64,000 nucleotides of DNA from WTGA01 sp965214055. GTDB taxonomy: Bacteria; Pseudomonadota; Gammaproteobacteria; Arenicellales; Poriferihabitantaceae. Location of the stretch: positions 1,860,001-1,924,000 of the forward strand of contig OZ243931.1 in NCBI GenBank assembly GCA_965214055.1, read 5' to 3'. Position 1 is the stretch's first letter. Each line of letters begins with the position of its first letter. Positions 16,799 through 24,800 of this stretch are shown in pieces. The position numbers were made by a program, and so were the translations under genes. The notes below the pieces were generated by a model. That model saw nothing but the letters and a program-made list of their open reading frames with translations. It was not told the origin of the DNA and made no database searches.

Positions 16799-17230
16799 TT
16801 ATTTTTTTCTCGGGCCTGGCCTCGCCAATTGAAGTTTGGATGCCCGGGTATCCGTACGGGCGACCTCTTCCGTATCAACGGATCCCTTGAACTGGCTTCC
16901 GTCGTGCAGGAGCATGCGAGGTGCACGAATATCCCCGGTGACCTTGCCCGTGGGGAGGATACAGACTTCTTCCTCCGCCCGCAGTATCCCTTTCACCTCA
17001 CCTTCGATGCTGATGTTTCTGGCACTGATGTTTGCATTGACTTTCCCGGAATTCCCCACAACCACGAAGTGATGGCGAAAATCAACTTCCCCTTCAATAG
17101 TGCCGTGAATCACAATGTCTTCTTTTCCCGTGATGTTGCCGACGATCGTTATGGCTTCGCCAATCATCGCTTTGCCACTGATATCAATGGCTTTGGACGG
17201 GCTTTTGGGAGGGGTGCGTCTGTTGGTCAT
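16799..17230 (-). CDS. Bactofilin family cytoskeletal protein
   Basis: A 143-residue protein from ATG 17230 (a TTG two codons upstream is also possible). The core is the short right-handed beta-helix typical of bactofilins (DUF583), with the repeating pattern GKAMIGEAITIVGNITGKED, GTIEGEVDFR, SGKVNANISARNISIEGEVKG, TGKVTGDIRAPRM, and short basic polar ends. Bactofilins polymerise without nucleotide and scaffold cell-shape or envelope enzymes. It is convergent with glmM and stands alone; no M23 peptidase partner lies beside it. Confidence 0.88.
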   Translation of the reverse strand: MTNRRTPPKSPSKAIDISGKAMIGEAITIVGNITGKEDIVIHGTIEGEVDFRHHFVVVGNSGKVNANISARNISIEGEVKGILRAEEEVCILPTGKVTGDIRAPRMLLHDGSQFKGSVDTEEVARTDTRASKLQLARPGPRKK

Positions 17231-17425
17231 ATTCAATCTCTCATAATATTCATGGTATTAGTCTAGCGGTTTCAGGCAGGTTTATCCAGAGATAGAATTG
17301 TCAACGCAAAGTAGAAATGTTCCCTTTTACTCCCCCGCCTCCACCCCGCAAACCATTGCCATACTCCGTCACATGGGCGCGGCTGAAATCCGCGCTTTCT
17401 GCAAGGATCTCTGTGCGACAGAGAC

Positions 17426-17459
17426 GCGTATCACCACGTCGTAATTTACGTGTATACGC
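17426..17459. promoter_or_regulatory. Imperfect inverted repeat upstream of the Fic promoter
   Basis: GCGTAT-CACCACGT on the left and ACGTG-TATACGC on the right can pair around a short A/T-rich loop. The element ends ten bases before the -35 hexamer of the Fic gene, so it could be an operator. A smaller dyad, GTATTGATAC, lies just after the -10 (17500-17509). Confidence 0.35.
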
Positions 17460-17468
17460 ACAGCATTG

Positions 17469-17498
17469 TTGACTTGATTAGACGCGGCGCCATATACT
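17469..17498 (+). promoter_or_regulatory. Candidate promoter of the Fic gene
   Basis: TTGACT (17469-17474) and TATACT (17493-17498) at 18-base spacing, each one mismatch from consensus. It is 49 bp upstream of the Fic start codon. Confidence 0.6.
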
Positions 17499-17547
17499 TG
17501 TATTGATACGGAACGTTTAACTTGTGATTTCACGCGGATAATCCGGC

Positions 17548-19095
17548 ATGGTCAAACCGAAAGAGAAACTCGCTGCGTCGCTGACGCAGATTCAGAAGCT
17601 CCAGGGCCGGGGGCGGCGGGTCTTTCGCTCCGGCGAGCTGACCCGTGTTCACCGCGAGCGGCTGGTCAGGAACGGTTTCTTGCGCAAGGTGATGAAGGGC
17701 TGGCTGATTTCTTGCAGCCCGGATGCCGATCCGGGCGATACGACGCCTTGGTTTGCTTCCTTCTGGGAGTTCTGTGTGGTTTATTGTACGGCCCGGTTCG
17801 GGATGGACTGGCACCTGTCGCCGGAACAGTCATTGCTGTTCCACGCGGAAAACACCGTCATTCCGAAGCAAGTCATTATCTATGCGCCCAAGGGCGCCAA
17901 CAACACCGTCGAACTGTTGTTCGGCACGTCATTATACGACCTCAGACAAAAGAACATGCCGCCAAACGCCGACCTGATGGCCCGGGACGGGCTGCGGCTG
18001 TTTGTTCCCGAAGCGGCATTGGTGCGTGTGCCGGAAGCGTTTTTTGTTCGGCACCCGGTCGAGGCGCAGGTCGTGCTTTTGGGCATCCGCGATGCGGCTG
18101 ACGTGCTCGGGCGGCTGCTCAATGGTGGACACTCGGTGATTGCCGGGCGGCTGGCTGGCGCCTTCCGCCGGATCGCCCGGGATGACGTGGCCGATGAGAT
18201 TATGAGCGTTATGAAGATTGCCGGTTATGACGCTCGCGAAGCCGATCCGTTTGAGATGGAGCATGCTTTTGGTGCGCTCAGTCGGGCGAAAGCGCCAATT
18301 GTCGGCCGTCTGCAATCGCTGTGGGAGAGGATGCGAGAGCCTGTGATAGCAGCATTTCCCGCTGCGCCGGGCCTGCCCCAAGACACGGAAGCCTATTTGT
18401 CCTTCGTTGATGACATCTATGAGAACGATGCCTATCACTCGCTGTCGATCGAGGGCTACCGGGTCACGCCGGAGCTGATCGACCGGGTATGCGCGGGCAG
18501 CTGGGACCCGGATAACCATAACGCCGACCGGCTGGGCCGCGATGCGCTGGCCGCGCGCGGTTATTGGCAGGCATTCCGGCTTGTGCGGGCGGCGGTCAGT
18601 GAGACCATTGGTGGAGGTGTAGGTGGTGCCCTGGTCCACGAGGCGCACCGCGATTGGTATCGCGAACTGTTTCAGCCTTGTGTCGCCGCCGGCTTGATTG
18701 AGGTTTCTGCCTTGGCAGGTTATCGCAACAATGCCGTGTTTCTCCGGGGGTCGCGGCATGTGCCGCCACGCTGGGAGTCGGTGCGCGATGCCATGCCGGC
18801 CTTGTTCCATCTGTTGGAAAATGAAACCGTACCTTCCGTTCGCGCCGTGCTTGGGCACTGGCTGTTCGGTTATATCCATCCTTACCCGGATGGTAACGGG
18901 CGCATGGCGCGCTTTGTGATGAACGTGATGCTGGCATCCGGTGGCTATCCGTGGACCGTCATCCGGGTTGAGGACCGTGATGCCTATCTGGTGGCGCTCG
19001 AAAGTGCCAACATCGATCAGGATATCGGGCCGTTCGCACAGTTTGTGGCTGACCGGGTTGCGTGGTCACTGGCACGGAGGCCGACAAACCAATAA
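17548..19095 (+). CDS. Fic-domain protein with self-inhibitory motif and N-terminal winged-helix-like region
   Basis: A 515-residue protein. The catalytic Fic loop HPYPDGNGR is at residues 444-452 and matches HPFx(D/E)GNGR apart from the common F-to-Y change, so AMP or other nucleotidyl transfer to protein hydroxyls is predicted. The motif SLSIEG (298-303) fits the inhibition signature (S/T)xxxE(G/N); placed before the catalytic loop, it makes this a class II Fic protein regulated in cis. Residues about 10-55 (FRSGELTRVHRERLVRNGFL, then KGWL) resemble the N-terminal DNA-binding segment of AbiEi-type antitoxins. The gene stands alone beside tRNA-Leu and may be acquired. The target is unknown. 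Confidence 0.88.
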   Translation: MVKPKEKLAASLTQIQKLQGRGRRVFRSGELTRVHRERLVRNGFLRKVMKGWLISCSPDADPGDTTPWFASFWEFCVVYCTARFGMDWHLSPEQSLLFHAENTVIPKQVIIYAPKGANNTVELLFGTSLYDLRQKNMPPNADLMARDGLRLFVPEAALVRVPEAFFVRHPVEAQVVLLGIRDAADVLGRLLNGGHSVIAGRLAGAFRRIARDDVADEIMSVMKIAGYDAREADPFEMEHAFGALSRAKAPIVGRLQSLWERMREPVIAAFPAAPGLPQDTEAYLSFVDDIYENDAYHSLSIEGYRVTPELIDRVCAGSWDPDNHNADRLGRDALAARGYWQAFRLVRAAVSETIGGGVGGALVHEAHRDWYRELFQPCVAAGLIEVSALAGYRNNAVFLRGSRHVPPRWESVRDAMPALFHLLENETVPSVRAVLGHWLFGYIHPYPDGNGRMARFVMNVMLASGGYPWTVIRVEDRDAYLVALESANIDQDIGPFAQFVADRVAWSLARRPTNQ

Positions 19096-19115
19096 ATGGG
19101 ATACAACAGGAAGAA

Positions 19116-19202
19116 TGGTACCGAGGGTCGGACTCGAACCGACACTGGGTTGCCCCAACCAGATTTTGAGTCTGGCGCGTCTACCAATTTCGCCACCCCG
19201 GC
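19116..19202 (-). tRNA. tRNA-Leu, anticodon CAA
   Basis: An 87-nt gene read on the minus strand. The 5' acceptor strand is GCCGGGG, paired with CCTCGGT (wobble at the first and fifth pairs). The anticodon stem CCAGA/TCTGG encloses CTCAAAA, giving anticodon CAA, which reads UUG. A long variable arm marks a type II tRNA. The T-arm GTCGG TTCGAGT CCGAC is intact and the 3' CCA is encoded at 19118-19116. The 3' end lies 20 bp from the Fic gene. Confidence 0.95.
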
Positions 19203-19354
19203 CTGCCCGCAGAAGATATAGTGTTTTTCATGGGGATGCAATACGTGATGCGATGCGGGATGAATTTCCCGGGGATTTCAACATCGCTCATTCCGGTGAT
19301 ACATCGGACCAGGAATCCAATACAATCCAACGGTACCAATTCCGGTTTCACAGT

Positions 19355-20380
19355 ATGGATATTCAACAGTTTGAGTACGAATTGCCTGAAGCACTGATCG
19401 CCCAGTATCCGTTGGAAAGCCGGTCTGCCAGCCGCCTGCTTGTGCTTGGGGACCAGGCCGGTGACCTGCGGCATTGCCGGTTTGAAAACCTCCCCCGGTT
19501 CGTGCAGGCAGGGGATTTGCTGGTGGTGAATGATTCCCGGGTACTGCCGGCCCGTCTGTTCGGCAGGAAACCGACGGGTGGCAAGGTGGAAATCATGCTC
19601 GAAAGAATTCAGGATGACCGCCACGCTCTGGTGTTGCTGGGTTCAAGCAAGCGGATACAGATGAACCAGGAGATAGAACTCGGCCAGTTCAGGCTCAAGG
19701 TGACCGGCAGGCAGGACCCGTTTTTCCTTGTGCGGTTCCCGCAGGGCCATCCTCCCGGGGAGGTATTCAAAAAATATGGCCGGACACCCTTGCCGCCTTA
19801 TATCCATCGGTCCCCTGAAGACAGTGATCTCAAACGCTATCAGACGGTTTATTCCCGTGTCCCCGGAGCCATTGCCGCACCCACAGCCGGGTTGCATTTT
19901 GATGAGGCATTGCTTGACCGTCTGCGGCAGCAGGGAGTGGAAATCGCCGCGGTGACGCTGCATGTTGGTGCAGGGACTTTTCAGCCTGTCCGGGTCGCAG
20001 AAGTGAGCCGACACAGGATGCATCGGGAACGGATGACAATCGAGCCGGAAACCTGCGAAAAAATCGCAATGACCCGATCCCGAGGAGGGCGGGTCATTGC
20101 GGTGGGAACCACCGTCGTCCGTGCACTCGAAAGCGCGGGTCGTGATGGAAGGGTGCAGCCAACCTCAATCGACACCGATCTTTTCATTTTGCCCGGATTC
20201 CGGTTCATGGTGGTGGATGCCTTGATTACAAATTTTCACTTGCCGAAATCGACGCTTTTGATGATGGTCAGTGCCTTTGCAGGCCTGGAAAGGATCCGGG
20301 CCGCTTACCAGGACGCCATTGAAAAGCAGTACCGGTTTTACAGTTATGGGGATGCCATGTTTGTGGAGCGAAGACCATGA
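19355..20380 (+). CDS. queA: S-adenosylmethionine:tRNA ribosyltransferase-isomerase QueA
   Basis: A 341-residue enzyme that transfers and isomerises the ribosyl moiety of SAM to preQ1 in tRNA, giving epoxyqueuosine. The ATG at 19355 yields the family N-terminus MDIQQFEYELPEALIAQYP. Conserved blocks include LVVNDSRVLPARLFGRKPTGGKVE, IAAPTAGLHFDEALL, VTLHVGAGTFQPVR and the C-terminal DALITNFHLPKSTLLMMVSAF. Open frame upstream crosses the tRNA gene and is not coding. It overlaps tgt by four bases. Confidence 0.97.
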   Translation: MDIQQFEYELPEALIAQYPLESRSASRLLVLGDQAGDLRHCRFENLPRFVQAGDLLVVNDSRVLPARLFGRKPTGGKVEIMLERIQDDRHALVLLGSSKRIQMNQEIELGQFRLKVTGRQDPFFLVRFPQGHPPGEVFKKYGRTPLPPYIHRSPEDSDLKRYQTVYSRVPGAIAAPTAGLHFDEALLDRLRQQGVEIAAVTLHVGAGTFQPVRVAEVSRHRMHRERMTIEPETCEKIAMTRSRGGRVIAVGTTVVRALESAGRDGRVQPTSIDTDLFILPGFRFMVVDALITNFHLPKSTLLMMVSAFAGLERIRAAYQDAIEKQYRFYSYGDAMFVERRP

Positions 20381-21459
20381 AGTTTGAAATCGTAGCCACT
20401 GAAAATCAGGCAAGACGGGGCACATTGAAACTGCCCCGGGGCAGCATTCAAACCCCGGCGTTTATGCCGGTGGGGACCCGTGGAACCGTGAAATCATTGA
20501 CCCCGGAAGAGGTGGCATCGACGGGGGCGGACATTCTCCTTGGCAATACCTTTCATCTGTTTCTGCGCCCGGGAATGGACGTGGTTCAGGCCCATGGGAC
20601 CCTGCATGATTTCATGAACTGGCCAAAACCGATTCTCACGGATTCTGGCGGGTTCCAGGTATGGAGTCTGGAAGCGCTGCGTACCCTTGACGAGAAAGGG
20701 GTCACATTCCGTTCGCCGGTGGATGGGAGCAGGATTTTTCTTGGACCGGAGGAATCCATGGATATACAGGCCAGGCTGGGTTCCGATATCGCGATGGTTT
20801 TCGATGAGTGTACCACCTGGCCTGCAACCCGGGAGCAGGCGGCGGAATCCATGGAACGGTCCGCCAGGTGGGCGAGGAGATGCCGGGACAGCTACCGGGG
20901 AAGCGGATCATTGTTCGGAATATTGCAGGGGGGCATGTATACGGATTTGAGAATGGAGTCCATGGAAAAACTGGTGGAAATCGATTTTCCGGGTTACGCA
21001 ATCGGCGGCTTGTCCGTGGGTGAGCCAAAAGAGGAAATGATGCATGTCGTCAATGAGATTGCACACCGGTTGCCGGCAGACAGACCTCGATATTTGATGG
21101 GTGTGGGGACACCCCGGGACATTGTCGAATGCGTGGCCGCAGGGGTGGACATGTTCGATTGTGTGTTGCCTACCAGAAATGCCAGGAATGGATGGCTTTA
21201 TACGCACCACGGTGTGGTGAAAATCAGGAATTCACAATACAAAATGGATACCCGGCCCATTGATTCGGCCTGTGCGTGCTATACATGTGCCCACTATTCC
21301 CGGTCTTATCTGAAGCATCTTCATCAACAGAACGAAATTCTGGGGGCAAGGCTGTGTTCCCTGCACAATGTCCATTTCTACCAGGACTGGATGAAAAAAA
21401 TTCGTCTCCGGATCGAATCCGGAACATTTTTGGAATTCCGGAAATCGGAATTTCCCTGA
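20377..21459 (+). CDS. tgt: tRNA-guanine transglycosylase
   Basis: A 360-residue enzyme exchanging guanine-34 of GUN-anticodon tRNAs for preQ1. The catalytic aspartates lie in LTDSGGFQVWSL and DMFDCVLPTRNARNG, and the zinc ligands in CACYTCAHYSRSYLKHL, followed by a distal histidine (LCSLHNVHF). Translationally coupled to queA by an ATGA overlap. YajC-SecD-SecF, which often follow tgt in gammaproteobacteria, do not follow here. Confidence 0.97.
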   Translation: MKFEIVATENQARRGTLKLPRGSIQTPAFMPVGTRGTVKSLTPEEVASTGADILLGNTFHLFLRPGMDVVQAHGTLHDFMNWPKPILTDSGGFQVWSLEALRTLDEKGVTFRSPVDGSRIFLGPEESMDIQARLGSDIAMVFDECTTWPATREQAAESMERSARWARRCRDSYRGSGSLFGILQGGMYTDLRMESMEKLVEIDFPGYAIGGLSVGEPKEEMMHVVNEIAHRLPADRPRYLMGVGTPRDIVECVAAGVDMFDCVLPTRNARNGWLYTHHGVVKIRNSQYKMDTRPIDSACACYTCAHYSRSYLKHLHQQNEILGARLCSLHNVHFYQDWMKKIRLRIESGTFLEFRKSEFP

Positions 21460-21551
21460 ATGACGGGGTACTCTTCTTTCGCAGCCTGTGCCAGTGAGGG
21501 AGCGGTAGCGGATTTCAATGGGGACCGTCTTCTGCAAGAGCCTCCCTTGCG

Positions 21552-21714
21552 ATTTGGTATGGTGGTCATCGGGACAATGCCGATTTGGTTGCGGCATTGA
21601 ATATATTGGCCTTCGGGAATAGGGCTTTCGGACGTCGAGGCGGCGGGGTTACCCGGCCTGTGAAGCGTCAAATGGATGCCGGGTCACCCTTTTAGCTTAG
21701 GCAATCAGGCATAT
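21552..21714 (+). pseudogene. C-terminal remnant of a TnpB (IS605 OrfB)-like transposase
   Basis: In the frame of base 21582 the translation contains GHRDNADLVAALNILA, which resembles the zinc-ribbon tail and last RuvC motif (C-x-x-C-G-H-x-D-N-A-D-x-x-A-A-x-N-I-L) of TnpB proteins. The cysteines expected before it are lost and the frame is closed by a stop at 21495-21497. No upstream part of the gene survives. It ends in a TAG at about 21712. Confidence 0.5.
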
Positions 21715-21717
21715 AAT

Positions 21718-21772
21718 GTAATAGGGACAACTTCGTGCGTCATGAAAACGCGTACGAAGTTGTCCCTATTAC
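21718..21772. repeat. Long palindrome with 19-bp perfect arms
   Basis: GTAATAGGGACAACTTCGT (21718-21736) is the exact reverse complement of the sequence at 21754-21772. Inside, GCGT and ACGC add four more pairs, with a 2-base bulge and a 7-base loop. It lies a few bases after the TnpB-like remnant and 100 bp from the end of the autotransporter gene. It has no T-tract on either side, so it is more likely an IS/REP-type or MITE end than an intrinsic terminator. Confidence 0.7.
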
Positions 21773-21872
21773 TTGCTTGTCGGCCAATGCCCTGGTGACG
21801 AGTCATGCACGTGTTTGTGCTCGACGTGACCACCGGAAATGGCCCCCATAAAGCCGCAAAGAGGGACCGGCA

Positions 21873-24800
21873 CTACCAGCGCACGGAGGCCTCAACCCCC
21901 ACGGCATGCTCCGGGTCAGCCCCCTCGCTCTCCCGCCGGGTCGCCTTGATCCCGAAGGAAATCCCGATCGTGCTCTTCGCCGGTGTAAAGTGCCAGCCAA
22001 GGCTGTAGTCACGGCTTGCACTGCCGCGGACAAGGGAGACCCCGGGGCTGCTGATGTACTGCCCCGAGAAGACCGGGAAGCCATAGGCGGCTTCCAGCTT
22101 CAAACGGCTGTCCTCGTCGCTGTCCGGACGTTCGCTCAAGGGCTCGGAAGCAAACAGCGCATCGAGTCCTCCCGTGGACGGTCCACCGATCTCCTGGCTC
22201 AGGGAAAGCTCCAGCCCCCGTGCCGAGGCCGGTTTCGGATCATAGTGGAACGAGACCGAAAAGCCCTCGTTCTCCAGGTCCTCCTCGGTATGGGTAATCA
22301 GGGTACGACCGGATAGGTCCAGACTCAGGCCCGCACCGGGATCGCTCCAGGCAATGCCGGCGCCCAGCTCCATCCCGGACCCGGTCTCCGCATCCCCGCC
22401 GTCCTGGCGGACGCCAAGTTCGAGCTTGGGCGTGATACTGCCATCGCCTTCGGTGGCAATGCGCCAGCTGCCTTCAAGACCCAGGCGCAACCGGGTCACA
22501 TCGGAATCCGATGCCGCCAGGGCGTTTGTCCTGTCCGATTCCGTCCGCGCCCACAGGGCATCCCCGGTCAGGTCCAGTGTCGGGCCGTTCTGTGGGGAAG
22601 ACAGCAACTCCTGACGTCCTCCCACCGCCATCATGTTCCAGGAGATGTCGGACTTGTAGGATTCCTTCTTCTCATCCGTACCCGCATCCGGCTTCAGCGT
22701 TACCTCGCCGGTGCCATACCCCAGGGCACCCCAGAGCTTCAGTCGCTCCGATGCCTGGATGGAGGCATAGGGCACCGCCGCGGTCATTGAGGCCTCAATC
22801 TTGCCGTCGCCATCGCGCACGGTACCGCTGCACAGGGCGTTATTCATTTTCTCCACTTCCTCGGGGCAGGTCTGGGAAGCCGGGCGGGGCATGACGTCGG
22901 TATCGGCATACTTGCCCTTGCCGCTGCCCTGCATCAGCGCCATGCCGACCAGCCAGTTGTCCCGGGCATAGTCGGCGCCGAGCATGGTGGTGGTGGTCTC
23001 GCCGTCGAGGGAGAAGGTCCCCTCCTGTCCGTCGAAGCTTGACTGCGCCGCCCGGCCCCAGAAGGCGAGACTGCCACCCATGGCATCCTTCTCCCCGGTT
23101 GCCGTGAAGCTGCTGCCGAGCAAGGCTTCGCGGGTCGTCATGGACCAGGATTGTGCATCACCGTCTGCGAAACGATCCGGGTCGAAGCCATGTGCGTCGT
23201 GGCCGATTCCACCCCTGCCGGCATCGAAGGCGCGGACGACATTGGACTGTGCAAGCCGGTCATTGCCGGACGCAGTGTCATCCGGCCCTCCTTCCGATCC
23301 GGGATCAAGGTTGATCGCCTGTCCGGCGATGGTGCCGTGCATCCCGGCGGTTCGTGAAGCCGCGATGCGCCCGGCAATGCCGTCGAGGGCCTGTTCGGCC
23401 GTGGCGCGACCGAACCGCGCGAGCCATGCCGCGGGCATGGGGTCGGAGTTGACGATGGTGCCCACCGCAACCCCGTCCGCAATCGACACCGATACCCCGG
23501 GCGGGCCGTTCACGCCCGGTTCGAACAGCACCATCTCGAAGGTCTCCGAACCCTCGTCATGGCTGTCGTTGTAGAGGACGACGTGAATCAGCGTTTCCGT
23601 CTGACCCGGCCTGAACCGGGCCCGCAACTCCCAGGACCGCTTCCACGCCAGGTAGTCCTTGCCCGCCACGGCCGACACCGGCGTCGAATCCCGCGTCGCG
23701 TAGTAGACATGGACCGGCCAATTCACTTTCTCACTCAGCGTCACCTTGAAGTACCCCGTGCGATTGTTCTCCTTCATCGTGGCATCGGCAATCGAGATCG
23801 TCGGACCCGACGATACCGCATCGTTGTCGGACACTGCCACCGTGGCCGCATTGTCCGGTGCCGCTGCCACCGTATAACCGGTACCGGCACTGACGGTGGC
23901 GGTGAGGGTGCCACTTGGCTCTTCCACCGCATCATCCACCGTGGCGACCTCGAAGGTCACGCTGCCGGAAACCGGGACGGTGAGCGTCTTCGATCCGGTC
24001 TCGCTTGAGGCGGCAACATCGCCGCTTTGACCAATGGTCAGTGCCACGTCAAGCGGTGTCGCGGGTACCGGACTGGCCGAGACCGTAAACGAGGCCGACG
24101 TGCCTTCCGTCACCCCGCTGCCGGCGGTGATGCTCACCACCGGGGCGTCATTGTCGCGCACTGTCACCGCGGCGCTGCCCGTGGCCACGGTATAGTCCGT
24201 GCCCGTATTGAGGGTGACGGATATGGATCCATCGGCCTCGTTGGCATCATCATCCACCGTGGCCACCGGGAGATCGGTGCTGGTGGCCCCGGCTGTCAGC
24301 ACCACCGTACGGCTGCCTGCTCCGGGTGTATCCAGGTACTCGCCATTCTGGGCGACGGTCCAGGCAATCGTCAGGTCGGACTGCGGCGCCGGGTCGGCGG
24401 TGATGGTGAAGGTGGCATTGTCGCCCTCATCCACGGCGGACCCTGCCGAGAGGCTGAGCTCGGGGGTAGCGGGTGTTACCGGCTTTTCCTCTTTTTCCCG
24501 CGGCGGGTTCTCCAGGCATTGGAGCGCCGGTGCCACCGGCATCCAGCGCTGAAGGCCGCGGTCCGCCTGGGCCTTGGCCTCGGCGACGGTCATCGGGTTG
24601 CTGCTGTAGGCGTTGCTCACCCCGAAGGCAGCAAGCACCCGGCTCCAGCGCTCGACATGGTCCGGCGAAGTCCGCCAGGTCTCCCCCGCATACTCCTGGA
24701 CATCGGCCAGCAGTTCGGCAGAGACGCAGGCCGCCATCCGGCTGTCTCCTTCGCCGGCGCTGACCTGGCCTCCATCGCCGTCATTCGTCCCACCACCGAG

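Larger units (their letters stand above)
17231..17547. other. Intergenic region between bactofilin and Fic genes
   Basis: A 317-bp gap between divergent genes. It holds the Fic promoter candidate and an inverted repeat (listed separately). The middle part (about 17320-17420) is CG-rich and encodes nothing recognisable in any frame. Confidence 0.6.

Noticed and set aside
17231..19202. Integrated element bounded by a duplicated tRNA-Leu 3' end around the Fic gene
   Set aside because: No second copy of the tRNA 3' end (GGTACCGAGGGTCGG on the plus strand) was found on the other side of the gene, and no integrase is present.
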